NCBI GenBank assembly: GCA_023229575.1
Contig: JALNYZ010000006.1
Location: forward strand, 1 to 64,000
Direction of reading: 5' to 3'
From: Prolixibacteraceae bacterium
Lineage (GTDB): Bacteria; Bacteroidota; Bacteroidia; Bacteroidales; Prolixibacteraceae
Length of the DNA: 64,000 nucleotides
Numbering within the stretch: the first letter of the stretch is position 1; each line of letters opens with the position of its first letter. Both the position numbers and the translations under genes were made by a program. The notes beneath the pieces were generated by a model. That model was given only the letters and a program-made list of their open reading frames with translations. It ran no database searches and was not told the origin of the DNA. Below are positions 53,242 through 62,804 of this stretch, piece after piece.

Positions 53242-53724
53242 ATGAAAACACAATTTTTCGAACAGGTTACAAACCTTGACGAACTCCGTAAGGAATTTTA
53301 TCGCTTGGCTTTTATTCATCATCCGGACCGAGGTGGTGATCTTAAAACCATGCAGTACCTGAATGACGAGTACGAACGATTGTCCTTTCAGCTGATCAAC
53401 TCAAATGAGGACTTTGATCAATCCAGAAAGGAATGGGAAATGGAACTTTCTGAAGCAATTCAGGAAAAACTGAACAAGATTATTTCACTACCAGAAATCA
53501 CTATTGAATTGATTGGTAATTGGTTGTGGATATTGGGAAATACTTTTCCTATCAGAAATATTCTTAAACAGGAAGGATTCTATTTCAGTCATCCGAAAGC
53601 TGCATGGTATTTTCACCAAGGCACCTACATTAAAAAATCAGGTGTAATCATGTCAATGGATGAAATGAGGAATCTCTGGGGTCAACAAAAGATCCAATCC
53701 GAACCTCAGGAGCAGCTTAATTGA
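53242..53724 (+). CDS. J-domain protein
   Basis: A 160-residue protein. The N-terminal 60 residues are a DnaJ-like J domain with the signature HPD in FIHHPDRGGDLKTMQYLNDE. J domains stimulate Hsp70 ATPase. There is no zinc-finger or substrate-binding region of DnaJ; the remainder is unique (WYFHQGTYIKKSGVIMSMDE). It is an element gene with its own leader of 70 bp. It may adapt the host chaperone for replication; this is inference. Confidence 0.82.
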   Translation: MKTQFFEQVTNLDELRKEFYRLAFIHHPDRGGDLKTMQYLNDEYERLSFQLINSNEDFDQSRKEWEMELSEAIQEKLNKIISLPEITIELIGNWLWILGNTFPIRNILKQEGFYFSHPKAAWYFHQGTYIKKSGVIMSMDEMRNLWGQQKIQSEPQEQLN

Positions 53725-53730
53725 TTCGCC

Positions 53731-53934
53731 ATGATTGAAATCAAATTAAGCTTCTCGCAAGTGCAACGCCTCATGGATGCAATTTCGTGGACCGTTGCAC
53801 CTTACCTGGATGACAATTCCATTCAGGACAAACCCTGGTTGATTGAATTGGCTGACTCTTACAATGAGTTGTACAACCAGATTCCTTCCGAGGAAAATAC
53901 TTATGAACCAATCATTTATGAAAGATTATCATGA
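53731..53934 (+). CDS. Hypothetical protein
   Basis: A 67-residue acidic protein (residues 34-50: DKPWLIELADSYNELYN) with a hydrophobic N-terminal helix (IKLSFSQVQRLMDAISW). Starts 6 bp after the J-domain gene and overlaps radC start by 4 bp, so it is translated in the same operon. No domain recognised. Confidence 0.65.
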   Translation: MIEIKLSFSQVQRLMDAISWTVAPYLDDNSIQDKPWLIELADSYNELYNQIPSEENTYEPIIYERLS

Positions 53935-54578
53935 AAAATATCAATGATCCAAGAGAAAAGATGATTCAGTTTGGATTAGCTTCCTTATCTGATGCAGAAA
54001 TTCTGTCTCCAATTTTTCGAAAGAATAAACTACAAACGGCGAATAAAGTTTTAAGTGGAGTAAAGTTTGACCTTCACTTATTGGCCCGAATGAATATTCA
54101 TGAAATCTCCAGCATTTGTAATATTTCTGAATCTGAAGCAAAATATGTCGTATGTACTTTTGAATTAGGTAGGAGAAGGAATTTTCAAGAAGCAACAGAA
54201 ATGGAACAGATCCGTGGCAGTAAAGATGCTGCCAATTACATCCGCCCAAAGATTGGAGATCTACATCACGAGGAGTTTTGGGTTCTATTTCTTAATCGAA
54301 GAAACACTATTCTTTGCTCTGAGAAGTTAAGCCAGGGCGGTATGACAGGCACTGTGATCGACGTGCGCCTGGTGTTGAAATCAGCATTAGAGAAACATGC
54401 GACCTCCATGATCTTTTGCCATAACCATCCAAGCGGTAACCTGGAACCGAGCGATGCCGACAAAAAGATCACCAGGCAGTTGAAAGAAGCAGCAGCTGTG
54501 ATGGAAATTCCGGTAATCGATCATCTGATCGTGACACAGGCCGGATTTTTTAGCTTTGCCGACGAAGGTTTGCTCTAA
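53931..54578 (+). CDS. radC: RadC-family protein
   Basis: A 215-residue protein of the RadC/JAB family. The JAMM zinc motif is HNHPSGNLEPSDADKKIT with an upstream glutamate (HEEFWVLF). An N-terminal helix-hairpin-like region precedes it. RadC-type genes are frequent in mobile elements of Bacteroidota; the biochemical role is unresolved. Start overlaps the preceding gene. Confidence 0.9.
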   Translation: MKNINDPREKMIQFGLASLSDAEILSPIFRKNKLQTANKVLSGVKFDLHLLARMNIHEISSICNISESEAKYVVCTFELGRRRNFQEATEMEQIRGSKDAANYIRPKIGDLHHEEFWVLFLNRRNTILCSEKLSQGGMTGTVIDVRLVLKSALEKHATSMIFCHNHPSGNLEPSDADKKITRQLKEAAAVMEIPVIDHLIVTQAGFFSFADEGLL

Positions 54579-54584
54579 AACTAA

Positions 54585-54953
54585 ATGATGGAAGAGAGGA
54601 CCGTTTTTACGCTTGTTTCTGTTGCCAGGCAATTTCAAAACAAGAAAAGAAAAGAAGGCTTTGGTACTCGTATGGTAAAACATGCGGGTATCTCCCAGCC
54701 TTATTGTGAAATCTTCATAAAACGAAAGATGATTGGACGTAAGGAAATAACTCGTTTAGTACGTGAAGGGAAAACCAACGATGAGATCTATGAGATTGGA
54801 ATCAGTTCCTATTCCCTTTATGGGCAGGCATTCTTTGGTTTTAAATCAACTAAAGCTGAGAAGCAAAAGATGAACCGCTTATGGGCAAGAATTTTATCAA
54901 CTGGCGAGTTAGATGCCAAAACAAGACCGAAGAACATCGGCAATTATCATTGA
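54585..54953 (+). CDS. Hypothetical protein
   Basis: A 122-residue basic protein (MIGRKEITRLVREGKTNDEI and KAEKQKMNRLWARIL). No domain recognised, although the spacing of basic helices suggests DNA or RNA binding. The stop codon overlaps the TTG start of the DUF6573-like gene. Confidence 0.6.
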   Translation: MMEERTVFTLVSVARQFQNKKRKEGFGTRMVKHAGISQPYCEIFIKRKMIGRKEITRLVREGKTNDEIYEIGISSYSLYGQAFFGFKSTKAEKQKMNRLWARILSTGELDAKTRPKNIGNYH

Positions 54954-55375
54954 ATATAACTGGTTGGAAAATTGTATCAACTTACACCAGAGCGGAAGCA
55001 GTTAAAGATGGCGTACAGGTTGCCATTCCAAAGGAGATTTCGAGTGAAGCGGGGATTAAGTTCCCTGTTTTCATTACACAGAAAGTTTACAACAAATACG
55101 TTTCCGTACCCAAGGGGATGGATTATCAGAATGAAGATGGCAGGCTCTGGGATATCTTGTACATGTTCTCAATGAAGGCAAGAAAATCGAATTCAGCATT
55201 GTTGCTCTTTGATTTTGTTTGTCATCTTCCTGATAACGATGACTGGACTCTTTTTGAAAAGATCTGTGAGAGGAACAGACTGCTAAGGGAAGTGACACTC
55301 AAAGCAATTGTGAGCCCATTAGATCTGGATGATCCACAACCGGCTATCACAATCCTTCTACCGGACGAAGATTAA
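54950..55375 (+). CDS. DUF6573-like protein
   Basis: A 141-residue protein when read from a TTG that overlaps the previous stop (TTGA). An alternative ATG at 54881 would overlap by 73 bp. The N-terminal phrase STYTRAEAVKDGVQVAIPKEI is that of DUF6573, a family common in mobile elements; cellular function unknown. The C-terminus is hydrophobic and acidic (AITILLPDED). Confidence 0.7.
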   Translation: MNITGWKIVSTYTRAEAVKDGVQVAIPKEISSEAGIKFPVFITQKVYNKYVSVPKGMDYQNEDGRLWDILYMFSMKARKSNSALLLFDFVCHLPDNDDWTLFEKICERNRLLREVTLKAIVSPLDLDDPQPAITILLPDED

Positions 55376-55394
55376 TGAATTTTATAAACAAACT

Positions 55395-55544
55395 ATGAGT
55401 ACAACCAATTGTGTTAGGCCGGACGGGGATTGCTCGAAATGTTCAGCATTCAATGAGTTTTTTGATGAATGCAACCAGGATGAAGACCTTGGTGGTACCG
55501 GACATGGTGACGATTCATATTCTGATGCCGATAGTGGACTCTAA
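55395..55544 (+). CDS. Small Cys-rich acidic protein
   Basis: A 49-residue protein starting MSTTNCVRPDGDCSKCSAF, with four cysteines in two pairs (C6, C13, C16, C27), then a highly acidic tail (DEDLGGTGHGDDSYSDAD). Could bind a metal ion; no family recognised. The start at 55395 is preferred over one 66 bp upstream because the longer form overlaps the previous gene. Confidence 0.55.
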   Translation: MSTTNCVRPDGDCSKCSAFNEFFDECNQDEDLGGTGHGDDSYSDADSGL

Positions 55545-55590
55545 GAAGTAGATCCACTCAGTAGGAGCCAATCAGTATGCAAACTAAAAA

Positions 55591-55626
55591 AAGGGAAGGG
55601 GAAATTAGTTCCTCTTTCTCTTTTTT
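55591..55626 (+). terminator. Terminator
   Basis: GGGAAGGGGAA pairs with TTCCTCTTTCTC (some G-T pairs) around ATTAG, then a T-run. Ends the radC-DUF6573 transcript. Confidence 0.75.
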
Positions 55627-55727
55627 GAGAAGATTCAACAAAGCATAATAATCACTGATGTTTATTTAATTCTGAAGAACTTATTCTTCGTTAACAATTA
55701 TTATCAACTTTTTAATTTAGCATTATC

Positions 55728-56036
55728 ATGAAAAATTTTATCAAACATTATCTGGGCAAGGGAAAACAAGTTGGTGAATTACAGATTATTAAAGTCACCG
55801 TCAAGCTCGAAGATCTTCAAAAGTACGCTTATCAATATGATAACGTTCAATTCGTGACCTTTGAAATCGCCAAGATGAAAACTCCAGACAACTTTGGTCG
55901 GGATTACACGGCTTATGTGTCCGTTCTTCAGGAGTCAACAGGACCTAAGGAAGAAGTTCCTGAAACTGTAGCCAGTACTGTTGACACTGCTTCAGAAGAA
56001 CAATCGGTAGCAGTTGAAGAAGAAATCCCATTCTGA
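55728..56036 (+). CDS. Hypothetical protein, single-transcript cargo
   Basis: A 102-residue protein: a basic N-terminal half (KNFIKHYLGKGKQVGELQI) and an acidic C-terminal tail (SEEQSVAVEEEIPF). The bipartite charge is like small single-stranded-DNA-interacting proteins but no family is recognised. Flanked by terminators on both sides, so it is transcribed alone. Confidence 0.6.
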   Translation: MKNFIKHYLGKGKQVGELQIIKVTVKLEDLQKYAYQYDNVQFVTFEIAKMKTPDNFGRDYTAYVSVLQESTGPKEEVPETVASTVDTASEEQSVAVEEEIPF

Positions 56037-56057
56037 AAAGGGTATTTGCATTTTTTA

Positions 56058-56092
56058 AAAGAAAAGGAGGCAACTCCCTTTCTTTTTTTTTT
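56058..56092 (+). terminator. Terminator
   Basis: AAAGAAAAGGAG pairs with CTCCCTTTCTTT with one mismatch, followed by a run of T. Confidence 0.75.
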
Positions 56093-56248
56093 CAATCCGG
56101 TTAATAATTTGATCGATGAAAGAGAATTAATGCTGAAAGAAATCTTTACATTTGATGGACATCAAACCTCAAAGCCTATGAGTAAATCATAATCGAAGGA
56201 ACATATTTAAATACATAGAGGCGTAAGCTTTTATTCCTGTTTCTTAAA

Positions 56249-56340
56249 ACCGCCAAATTTTAATACGCAACAAGGATAATAAGTGAAACCTCACGCCACG
56301 GCGTGGGATGGATCTATTTGTTGCGTGGGTGCTTGGCGGT
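56249..56340. repeat. Three-tier nested palindrome
   Basis: ACCGCCAA (56249-56256) pairs with TTGGCGGT (56333-56340). Inside, ACGCAACAA (56265-56273) pairs with TTGTTGCGT (56318-56326). Inside that, CACGCC (56292-56297) and GGCGTG (56300-56305) pair around AC. All stems are perfect. It lies in the 552 bp gap 56037-56588 that has no gene. It may be an oriT, replication origin, or structured RNA. Confidence 0.75.
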
Positions 56341-56588
56341 ACCTTAGAGACGGATACGGTTTTGTTCCACGCTCTTTTTATTGTACAAAAGAAGCAGCAA
56401 AATATTTATCAATATAAGATTTCAACAGTATTCGAATAGTTAAACCATTTTCCTTTAACCAATTACTAGTGTCAAACTCTAACACATCAAAAAGTTGTAT
56501 GTTGCAATCATAAGTATGATAAATTACTCTTAATTAATAATATAACCGACCTAAAATAAAATCAAAACAGATCAGTAATCCTTCAATT

Positions 56589-57455
56589 ATGAAAATCTTC
56601 TACTTTTTGCTTTTATTATTTTTTACAACAAGTTGCACAAAGAGTCTGCGTGATCAAGAGGATTTTGGCAAATATTTATTTGACAATTTAATAAATAAGA
56701 GAACGGATAAGGTTAAAGCTCTTTACTTTTCATTAAAAGATACAAATGAGGTAATTGATAAGAATCTTATCTCATTTCAGTTGTTTATTAAATTTCAAGG
56801 CAGTGAGAAAAAAGAAGAATATATCAAAAGACAAAATGATCAAATTAGTGCATGGTACGAAAAAGCTCAAAAAAATGGAATTAGTGCTGCTAATACCATA
56901 TTTGTTGGAACTAAATATGATTCAATAGTTTTCATTGGAGACAAATACATTCATTTCTTAAAAATCATTTTTACATACAATAATTCTGAAAATTATTTCA
57001 AGCTCTTTCAAATGATTAAATTGAAAGATGGTTGGAGGATGCTTAACCTATTTGAACCGACAAACAAGGAAGAATTTCAAAAACAGATTTATGTACCAGT
57101 AGAGCTGAAATTTTCATACTTTAATTGGCATTACAAACTAAAAAGTGGAGCAACTTCATGCACCGAGTTTGCTTCATTCTTTGCTACAATTTCAAATCAA
57201 ACGAAAGACAATTTTGACCACATTAAGTTTAGAATAAAAATTATTAACACTTTAAATGGACACGAACTATTCAGTAAAACCTATGAAAAATTCGAAAAAA
57301 TTTATAGCGGAGATATTGTAAGATATGAAATTCCTGAATTAGAGAACTACTTTTTGGGGGTAAATGTTATGAAAACTGAGAACTTTAATTGTATTGGAGA
57401 AATTCTTGATGCAAAACCCAAACCATTAAGCCAACTTGATGAAGTCTTATACTAG
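56589..57455 (+). CDS. Lipoprotein of unknown function
   Basis: A 288-residue protein with a lipoprotein signal peptide ending FFTTSCTKS (lipobox Cys about residue 16). The remainder is AT-rich, of low GC like the rest of the element, and has no recognised domain. It should be anchored in the envelope. The gene is alone, 67 bp before the TPR gene. Confidence 0.7.
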   Translation: MKIFYFLLLLFFTTSCTKSLRDQEDFGKYLFDNLINKRTDKVKALYFSLKDTNEVIDKNLISFQLFIKFQGSEKKEEYIKRQNDQISAWYEKAQKNGISAANTIFVGTKYDSIVFIGDKYIHFLKIIFTYNNSENYFKLFQMIKLKDGWRMLNLFEPTNKEEFQKQIYVPVELKFSYFNWHYKLKSGATSCTEFASFFATISNQTKDNFDHIKFRIKIINTLNGHELFSKTYEKFEKIYSGDIVRYEIPELENYFLGVNVMKTENFNCIGEILDAKPKPLSQLDEVLY

Positions 57456-57521
57456 CATACGAATAGAGAATAAGATAATCTCTTAAACGGTCATTTTTTT
57501 TAATGAATCTAAAAAACCTAA

Positions 57522-58736
57522 ATGAAATCTGCTGAAGATTGCTTCAAAGATGGAAATCTAAAATTGCTCCATAAGGACTATGATGAAGCACGCTTGAACT
57601 TTACACAAGCAATTACCAGCAATCCTAAATGTTCAGCAGCATTCATTAATCGAGGATATGTAAATCACATGTTGGAGGATTTCAAGGGAGAAGTTGCCGA
57701 TTACACAGCTGCCCTTGCTATAGAACCGGATAATGAATCCGCTTTATTCAACAGAGGGCTGGCTTTGATAAAACTGAAGAAGTTTAAAAAGGCCATCTCT
57801 GACTTATCAAAGGTTATTGAGCTAAATGAGAAAGACTCAAAAGCGTACTACCATCGAGCCATTGCAAAACAGAACCTGAAAGATTATTTCGGAGCCAGAG
57901 TGGATATCATGAAGGCCTTGGACATTAATCCGGATTTAATAATACTGAATTCAGAAAATGATTATTCGACAGATCGGATTAATGAAATTGTCAAAACCTT
58001 TATTGAGTGTTCGAACACGATCAAAGGAAATCCCAGGGACACCCAGGCTTATATGGCAAGAGCTGAACTCAGAGAATCTGCAGGAGACAATTTGGGTGCA
58101 CTTGCGGATTACAGTGCGGTTATTAGAATTGACTACTGCAATATCAAAAGCTTATCGAGGCGCGCCTACATCAAATGCAGCCCTTTGCGCGATTGTGAAG
58201 GTGCTATCAAAGACTGTAATAGTATATTAAAAATTGATCGTAACAATGACTATGCTTATCTGGTCAGAGGATGGTCTAAATCATTTCTGAAGGATGTTCA
58301 AGGTGCCCTAAACGATTATTCTCAGATAGTTGATTTATACGAAAAACAAGATCCTGATTTTAATGACGAAACTGAATTTCACTGTTTAATGGCACTTACG
58401 AGTAGAGCCCACATGAAGAAAGAATTAAAGGATTATCAGGGTGCCATTGATGACTATACCTATACCATAAAGTTATCTCCAAACGCAGATCTGCTTTATA
58501 CAGATCGGGGGCAAGTGAAATTTTTGCTAAATGATTTCGAAGGAGCAATCACTGATTTCACTAAAGCGATAAAGATTGAACGTAAAAGTGAAGATGCGTA
58601 TTTCCTGAGAGGGAAGGCAAGTTTGGAGATTCAAGATTTTGCAGGAGCAATTCAGGATTTCGATAAGGCAATTAAATATGGAATATCACTCGAAGAGGTA
58701 TCCCTCTTCCGAGATTTAGCATTAAACAATATTTAA
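57522..58736 (+). CDS. Tetratricopeptide-repeat protein
   Basis: A 404-residue protein made of about eleven 34-residue TPR units, with the pattern [LYA]xxxGxxxxxxxxYxxAxxxxxxAxxxxP and repeated phrases such as GAIDDYTYTIKLSPN and GAITDFTKAIKIERK. TPRs mediate protein-protein contact. There is no signal peptide or other domain. A coding gap at about 470 nt is internal variation between repeats, not a frameshift. Function unknown; it is the most conserved-looking cargo of the element. Confidence 0.85.
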   Translation: MKSAEDCFKDGNLKLLHKDYDEARLNFTQAITSNPKCSAAFINRGYVNHMLEDFKGEVADYTAALAIEPDNESALFNRGLALIKLKKFKKAISDLSKVIELNEKDSKAYYHRAIAKQNLKDYFGARVDIMKALDINPDLIILNSENDYSTDRINEIVKTFIECSNTIKGNPRDTQAYMARAELRESAGDNLGALADYSAVIRIDYCNIKSLSRRAYIKCSPLRDCEGAIKDCNSILKIDRNNDYAYLVRGWSKSFLKDVQGALNDYSQIVDLYEKQDPDFNDETEFHCLMALTSRAHMKKELKDYQGAIDDYTYTIKLSPNADLLYTDRGQVKFLLNDFEGAITDFTKAIKIERKSEDAYFLRGKASLEIQDFAGAIQDFDKAIKYGISLEEVSLFRDLALNNI

Positions 58737-58955
58737 TACATCAATTTGATTTAACCCTTTAATAGCTAATGTGATGGAAAATAGTTTAACTTTTTTGACT
58801 TGAGCGTTGCTGGTAATAATTACATTTCTAATGATTCTTTTGATTAAGAAATTTGTTACAGCCATAAATTTGATAAAAGTTATAATCGGGAAAGCGATAT
58901 AGAATAATCGTTCTTGACAAGCTGGTGAACGATAAAACAATTTAATAGTCCTATT

Positions 58956-59546
58956 ATGATTTATTTTATTATCCTACATTCATTAATTTTTCTGATAGTA
59001 ATTGTTTCATTAATTGTGAGTTTAAATAAAGTGTCTGAATTTGAAATGTACTATCGAAGAAAAATACAACACGCAACTATACTTGATATTTTTAATATGT
59101 CAGATGTTGAAAGAACGATTTCTCTAGGCAAATCATTTTTTTATAATCCTGAATTAGGTAAAAATAAAATGAGAATTATATCTGAAAAAGAAAAACTTAC
59201 AATAAATAGGACTTTTGAAAGTGATTTTGCCTGGGAAGATTTTTGTGAAAAGAACATTAGACAAGCAATAAATGTAGGTTATACTTCTGAGCATTCAATT
59301 GAAAAACAAAAAAATTGTAATACGATCTTGTCTTTTTATATAGACTCTTCAAAATGTGAATATTGGCCAAAATGTGAATATTATTCAAAATGCGACTTGA
59401 TTTGTTCGAATGAAGCTATCTCCTTATTGTGGACTAAAAGAGATTATTCATATCGCCCCAGTGATGAAGCCCGTTTTGAAAACTATAAGAATATTTTATC
59501 AAATTTGATTGTTGAGTACAAATCATCAAAATCTAATAATTTGTAA
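58956..59546 (+). CDS. Membrane-anchored protein with Cys cluster
   Basis: A 196-residue protein with one N-terminal membrane segment (IILHSLIFLIVIVSLIV). Near the C-terminus KCEYWPKCEYYSKCDLIC gives four cysteines in CX5CX5CX3C spacing, and the phrase is a small duplication. No family recognised. Its stop and the start of the next gene are separated by 1 bp, so they are coupled. Confidence 0.6.
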   Translation: MIYFIILHSLIFLIVIVSLIVSLNKVSEFEMYYRRKIQHATILDIFNMSDVERTISLGKSFFYNPELGKNKMRIISEKEKLTINRTFESDFAWEDFCEKNIRQAINVGYTSEHSIEKQKNCNTILSFYIDSSKCEYWPKCEYYSKCDLICSNEAISLLWTKRDYSYRPSDEARFENYKNILSNLIVEYKSSKSNNL

Positions 59547-59547
59547 G

Positions 59548-60207
59548 ATGAATTCATTAAAAATATTATATGAATCCTTGGATCTTTGGCAGTTTCTTTT
59601 AATTATTATTCCCCTGATATTCTTATTATTATCATTGATTAAATACATAATCGACAGAATTTTTTGGGGTTCAGATGCGGAATTAAGCTTCAAAGGATAC
59701 TTCAGTTTAAAGGGAATATTGCATACTATTATTATGGGAGCCTTGGTGTTGGCAATTTTTTCTATAATAATTTATATTCTGTGGCTAATCGGTTCAAGTT
59801 TATATGAAGGTGTAATTACCGGCGGTTTATTAAAATCATCTATAATTATTTCGGCGTTTACAATTCCACTGTTCTCATCGGTTTTATGTTTTTATTCCCT
59901 AATTTCAGGAAATTATGATAGATGTGAGCCTTATAGTGTCACAAAAATTAAAATAAAGAAGCGAATATTTCTTAGAATTATTCTAATGATTATGATTATT
60001 TACGGTTTCTATATGGCAGTACGCATTACAGAATTTATATATAATTGTCCCTTTATATCAGACGAATACGGATTTCAACTCATATTAAGTTCAATAATAG
60101 CTCTTGTATTGTTGGGTTTATTTCACCAACTAATAAGAGTAAAGCCCTATTTAAGAATTCCATTTTTTTTAAATTCAATTCATAATTGGTCGTTTTTTGA
60201 TCACTGA
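59548..60207 (+). CDS. Polytopic membrane protein
   Basis: A 219-residue protein with about five hydrophobic segments (LLIIIPLIFLLLSLI, IIMGALVLAIFSIIIYIL, IIISAFTIPLFSSVLCF). No recognised domain. The start MNSLKILYES at 59548 is preferred over one 39 bp upstream that overlaps the previous gene. It pairs with the upstream membrane-anchored protein. Confidence 0.6.
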   Translation: MNSLKILYESLDLWQFLLIIIPLIFLLLSLIKYIIDRIFWGSDAELSFKGYFSLKGILHTIIMGALVLAIFSIIIYILWLIGSSLYEGVITGGLLKSSIIISAFTIPLFSSVLCFYSLISGNYDRCEPYSVTKIKIKKRIFLRIILMIMIIYGFYMAVRITEFIYNCPFISDEYGFQLILSSIIALVLLGLFHQLIRVKPYLRIPFFLNSIHNWSFFDH

Positions 60208-61735
60208 GGGTAAATTTCCCGCAGCTCTGCTGCGACAGAGAATTTTTTTGTCAATACTTCGACAGCTCCCTTACGAGGTAGCTTATTTAGAAAAAGAAGC
60301 AGGAAATAAGGCATTCGCTTGAATGCTCACATTTTTTCTTTGCTGGTTTGCAATGTCAGGCCCTGCGGGTTTACTCCTTCGTCGTAAAACTTGCAAACCA
60401 AACAAGCCTCTTTCCGCTTAATCGCTTCATTCGGTTCTCAAAGAAAAAACTGTTACGCATCCGTCGCTCATTAGCGCTCTCTTCAATCCCTGAGACCCTG
60501 CCAGGGAATTCGCTTCGCTCATAGGTTTCTTTACAGGGATTGAACCGCGCTTGTTGCTTGGCTCGCCTGCTAGTCGAGCTTGTTTCGCTCACAGTTCCTC
60601 GTGCCCGAAAAAGGCACTTCGTCATCGGTTCGCTCAGGTCGGCCTGCTATTTTGCCTTCGGCTGCAATAGCTCCCGGCCTCCCACCAGCTCTTAACTCGC
60701 AGACGGCTCGCGCCGGAAGATGGAAACAAGGCCGCAAAACGGTCAAGCAAGATAGATGGGGGCAGGAAGAATGATCGTCAAGATCAGTGCCCTTTGGGTT
60801 GTCGCAAGTGGTTTTGGCTAAGTCATTGCTGCTTGCTCCAAACCTTGACAATCATTTGCCCCCATTCTGAAAAGGTGCTTAACCGTTTGGCAGTCTTGTG
60901 GTATTTCTGCAATGGAAAGTACCGGAATGCGTACATTATTATTCCGGACAAATTGTTTATTTAATTGGGATGGTTGTAAGCAGACCCCATAAAGCACGGA
61001 ACTTTCAATGCACACTCAGAAATGGGTGTGTATTTTTATTCAGGAATTGTTTATTTGATTCTGTACAGAATTGTCATCTGTACCTTTGATTCGACTGTAA
61101 TCCTTGCAATAGGAACCAGCGACCTGCATTATGACAAAGAGTTTCAGTCACTCGGCAGGTTAGGAGAACTGTAAGATCACACAATCGTTGCTGATTGGAA
61201 TGTGTGACCTATGATAATCAGCATTGAAGCGCCCTTCGGGGTGTTTCTTTTTTTTGCATTCTACACGCAGCCACGTACAAAATCCTTGCACGCATGCGTG
61301 TACAAAATCATACATGAAATCATTTGAACATACACGCTGCATTCGTGCTCTCATGTCCTGCTCGCTACGCTCGCCGGACTCAATCGAAATTTTCCAGGAA
61401 AACTTTGGGTCCCCTCTGGTCCCCCCGGTACCCAGTGATCGGTCATCGGTCGTCACTTAAAACCATACCCGGTTCCCTCTCTTTCAAAGAATTCCAGAAA
61501 TGGACAATTAATAGCGCTTTCTCCCTAACTTGACAATCATTAACCGCCATTCAGGAAGGTGCTTAACCGATTGCAATCTTGTGGTATTTCCGCAGAAAAA
61601 TAAACGATGGATGAAAAGGAAATAATAAAAACCTAAATCATTAGATTGACTTAATTCCAATTAGGTCATATCGCCTTCTCATTTTGTAATTGGATTTGTA
61701 TACCTTTGCCTAATTAAATTTTCATTTAAAAACAG
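60208..61735. repeat. GC-rich gap with three-copy repeat
   Basis: A 1.5 kb region without a credible gene: it is much richer in G and C than its AT-rich neighbours and is dense with TTCGCTC-type short palindromes. A hairpin CGCAGC-TCT-GCTGCG with T-run (60220-60251) ends the preceding operon. A 57-75 bp repeat occurs three times: inverted at 60726-60782, direct at 60844-60918 and again at 61529-61603. All other frames here are shadow reading. Confidence 0.6.
61701..61708 (+). promoter_or_regulatory. -7 box TACCTTTG of the three-gene operon
   Basis: TACCTTTG (TAnnTTTG) lies 27 bp before the first gene, with a TTTG element about 14 bp upstream. Consistent with a Bacteroidota promoter for the whole operon. 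Confidence 0.5.
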
Positions 61736-62305
61736 ATGCAACCAGTTCAAGTATCAACTGTAATAGTTGGAAGTTGGAATCCGCGAATTTTTACTCCTAA
61801 ATGGATAAAAATCAATCTTTTTGGTTTAAATGATGGTGAAGAGATCCAGGGGATGGTTAATTTCGAAGAAATGGATTTTGGCTTTCATTACCATGGGATA
61901 AATCTATTCCCAAAGGCAAACTTGGTAGAAGTTACTTTTGACGGCTATGACATGAATAAAGCCGAATTAGCGTCATCAATTATTAATAAAATTTTAGAAT
62001 TACTACCCCAAACTCCAATTAAGGCTCTTGGAGTTAATATACGTTATGTTCTAAACAAGCAAGATCCTAATATATTTATTCAAACGATTAACAACATCAG
62101 TTGCTCGTTTGGAGAATTTGAACTAAACCAAATTAAGCAGTCACAGAATCAAGAAAATTACCAAATAAATATCATCAGTGATATCTTGAAAGATAACATC
62201 CAATCTAATTTTAATTTTCACTATTCCAAAATTGCGCCTTTTGAACCTGATTTCATTAATCTGCACTTTGAAGAAAGTCAAAAAATTTTAAAGAATGGAA
62301 ACTAA
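61736..62305 (+). CDS. Hypothetical protein, operon gene 1
   Basis: A 189-residue protein. The N-terminal phrase VIVGSWNPRIFTPKWIKINL resembles proteins of the TIGR04255 type (uncharacterised, often near defence genes), but I cannot confirm membership. The rest alternates hydrophobic strands with polar helices. It overlaps gene 2 by 11 bp. No enzyme motif seen. Confidence 0.6.
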   Translation: MQPVQVSTVIVGSWNPRIFTPKWIKINLFGLNDGEEIQGMVNFEEMDFGFHYHGINLFPKANLVEVTFDGYDMNKAELASSIINKILELLPQTPIKALGVNIRYVLNKQDPNIFIQTINNISCSFGEFELNQIKQSQNQENYQINIISDILKDNIQSNFNFHYSKIAPFEPDFINLHFEESQKILKNGN

Positions 62306-62804
62306 CATTACTTCATATCCAATAAGTGAAAGCACGATAAAATTTGAATATGTCAAACAATCGTCTTTAAGTTTTCAAAAGGTTGGTAGCCTTGAAAATG
62401 TAAATGAAAATGGGTTCATAAGCTTTATAATTGATGAAAAGCATATGAATTTTTTGTTTGAACAGTTTCAAATCACGAATCATGTTAATAATCTTCGTAA
62501 TGATTATTGCATTGTAGCTATTAAAAATCTCATAAAAAAGAATGAGTTCTTGCAGCTTTCCATGCAATTGTCTGAAAATCTCATTTCTGAAACTGAGTTT
62601 GAAACTGAGATAGAAGAAAATCCAGAGAAGTATATTATTCAGATAAATAGGCTTAATCATCCCATTAATTTGCATGTTATCAGTAATATTCTTACTCAAA
62701 TAGGAAAGTCTTTTAATCTTGATGAAGTTTCAGAATTATTCTCATTTGATACAAGATCTATTAATAGCGAACTCAAAGCCATTGATACTAAATTTGGAGA
62801 ATAA
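62295..62804 (+). CDS. Hypothetical protein, operon gene 2
   Basis: A 169-residue protein, strongly acidic, with alternating polar stretches (METNITSYPISESTIKFEY at the start and INSELKAIDTKFGE at the end). No domain recognised. Translationally coupled on both sides: 11 bp overlap with gene 1, and its stop overlaps the start of gene 3 by one base. The three genes therefore probably make subunits of one complex. Confidence 0.6.
   Translation: METNITSYPISESTIKFEYVKQSSLSFQKVGSLENVNENGFISFIIDEKHMNFLFEQFQITNHVNNLRNDYCIVAIKNLIKKNEFLQLSMQLSENLISETEFETEIEENPEKYIIQINRLNHPINLHVISNILTQIGKSFNLDEVSELFSFDTRSINSELKAIDTKFGE

Noticed and set aside
60371..61456. Several open frames on both strands of the GC-rich gap
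   Set aside because: They overlap each other and the three-copy repeat, have biased Arg/Ser/Pro composition, and none matches a family.
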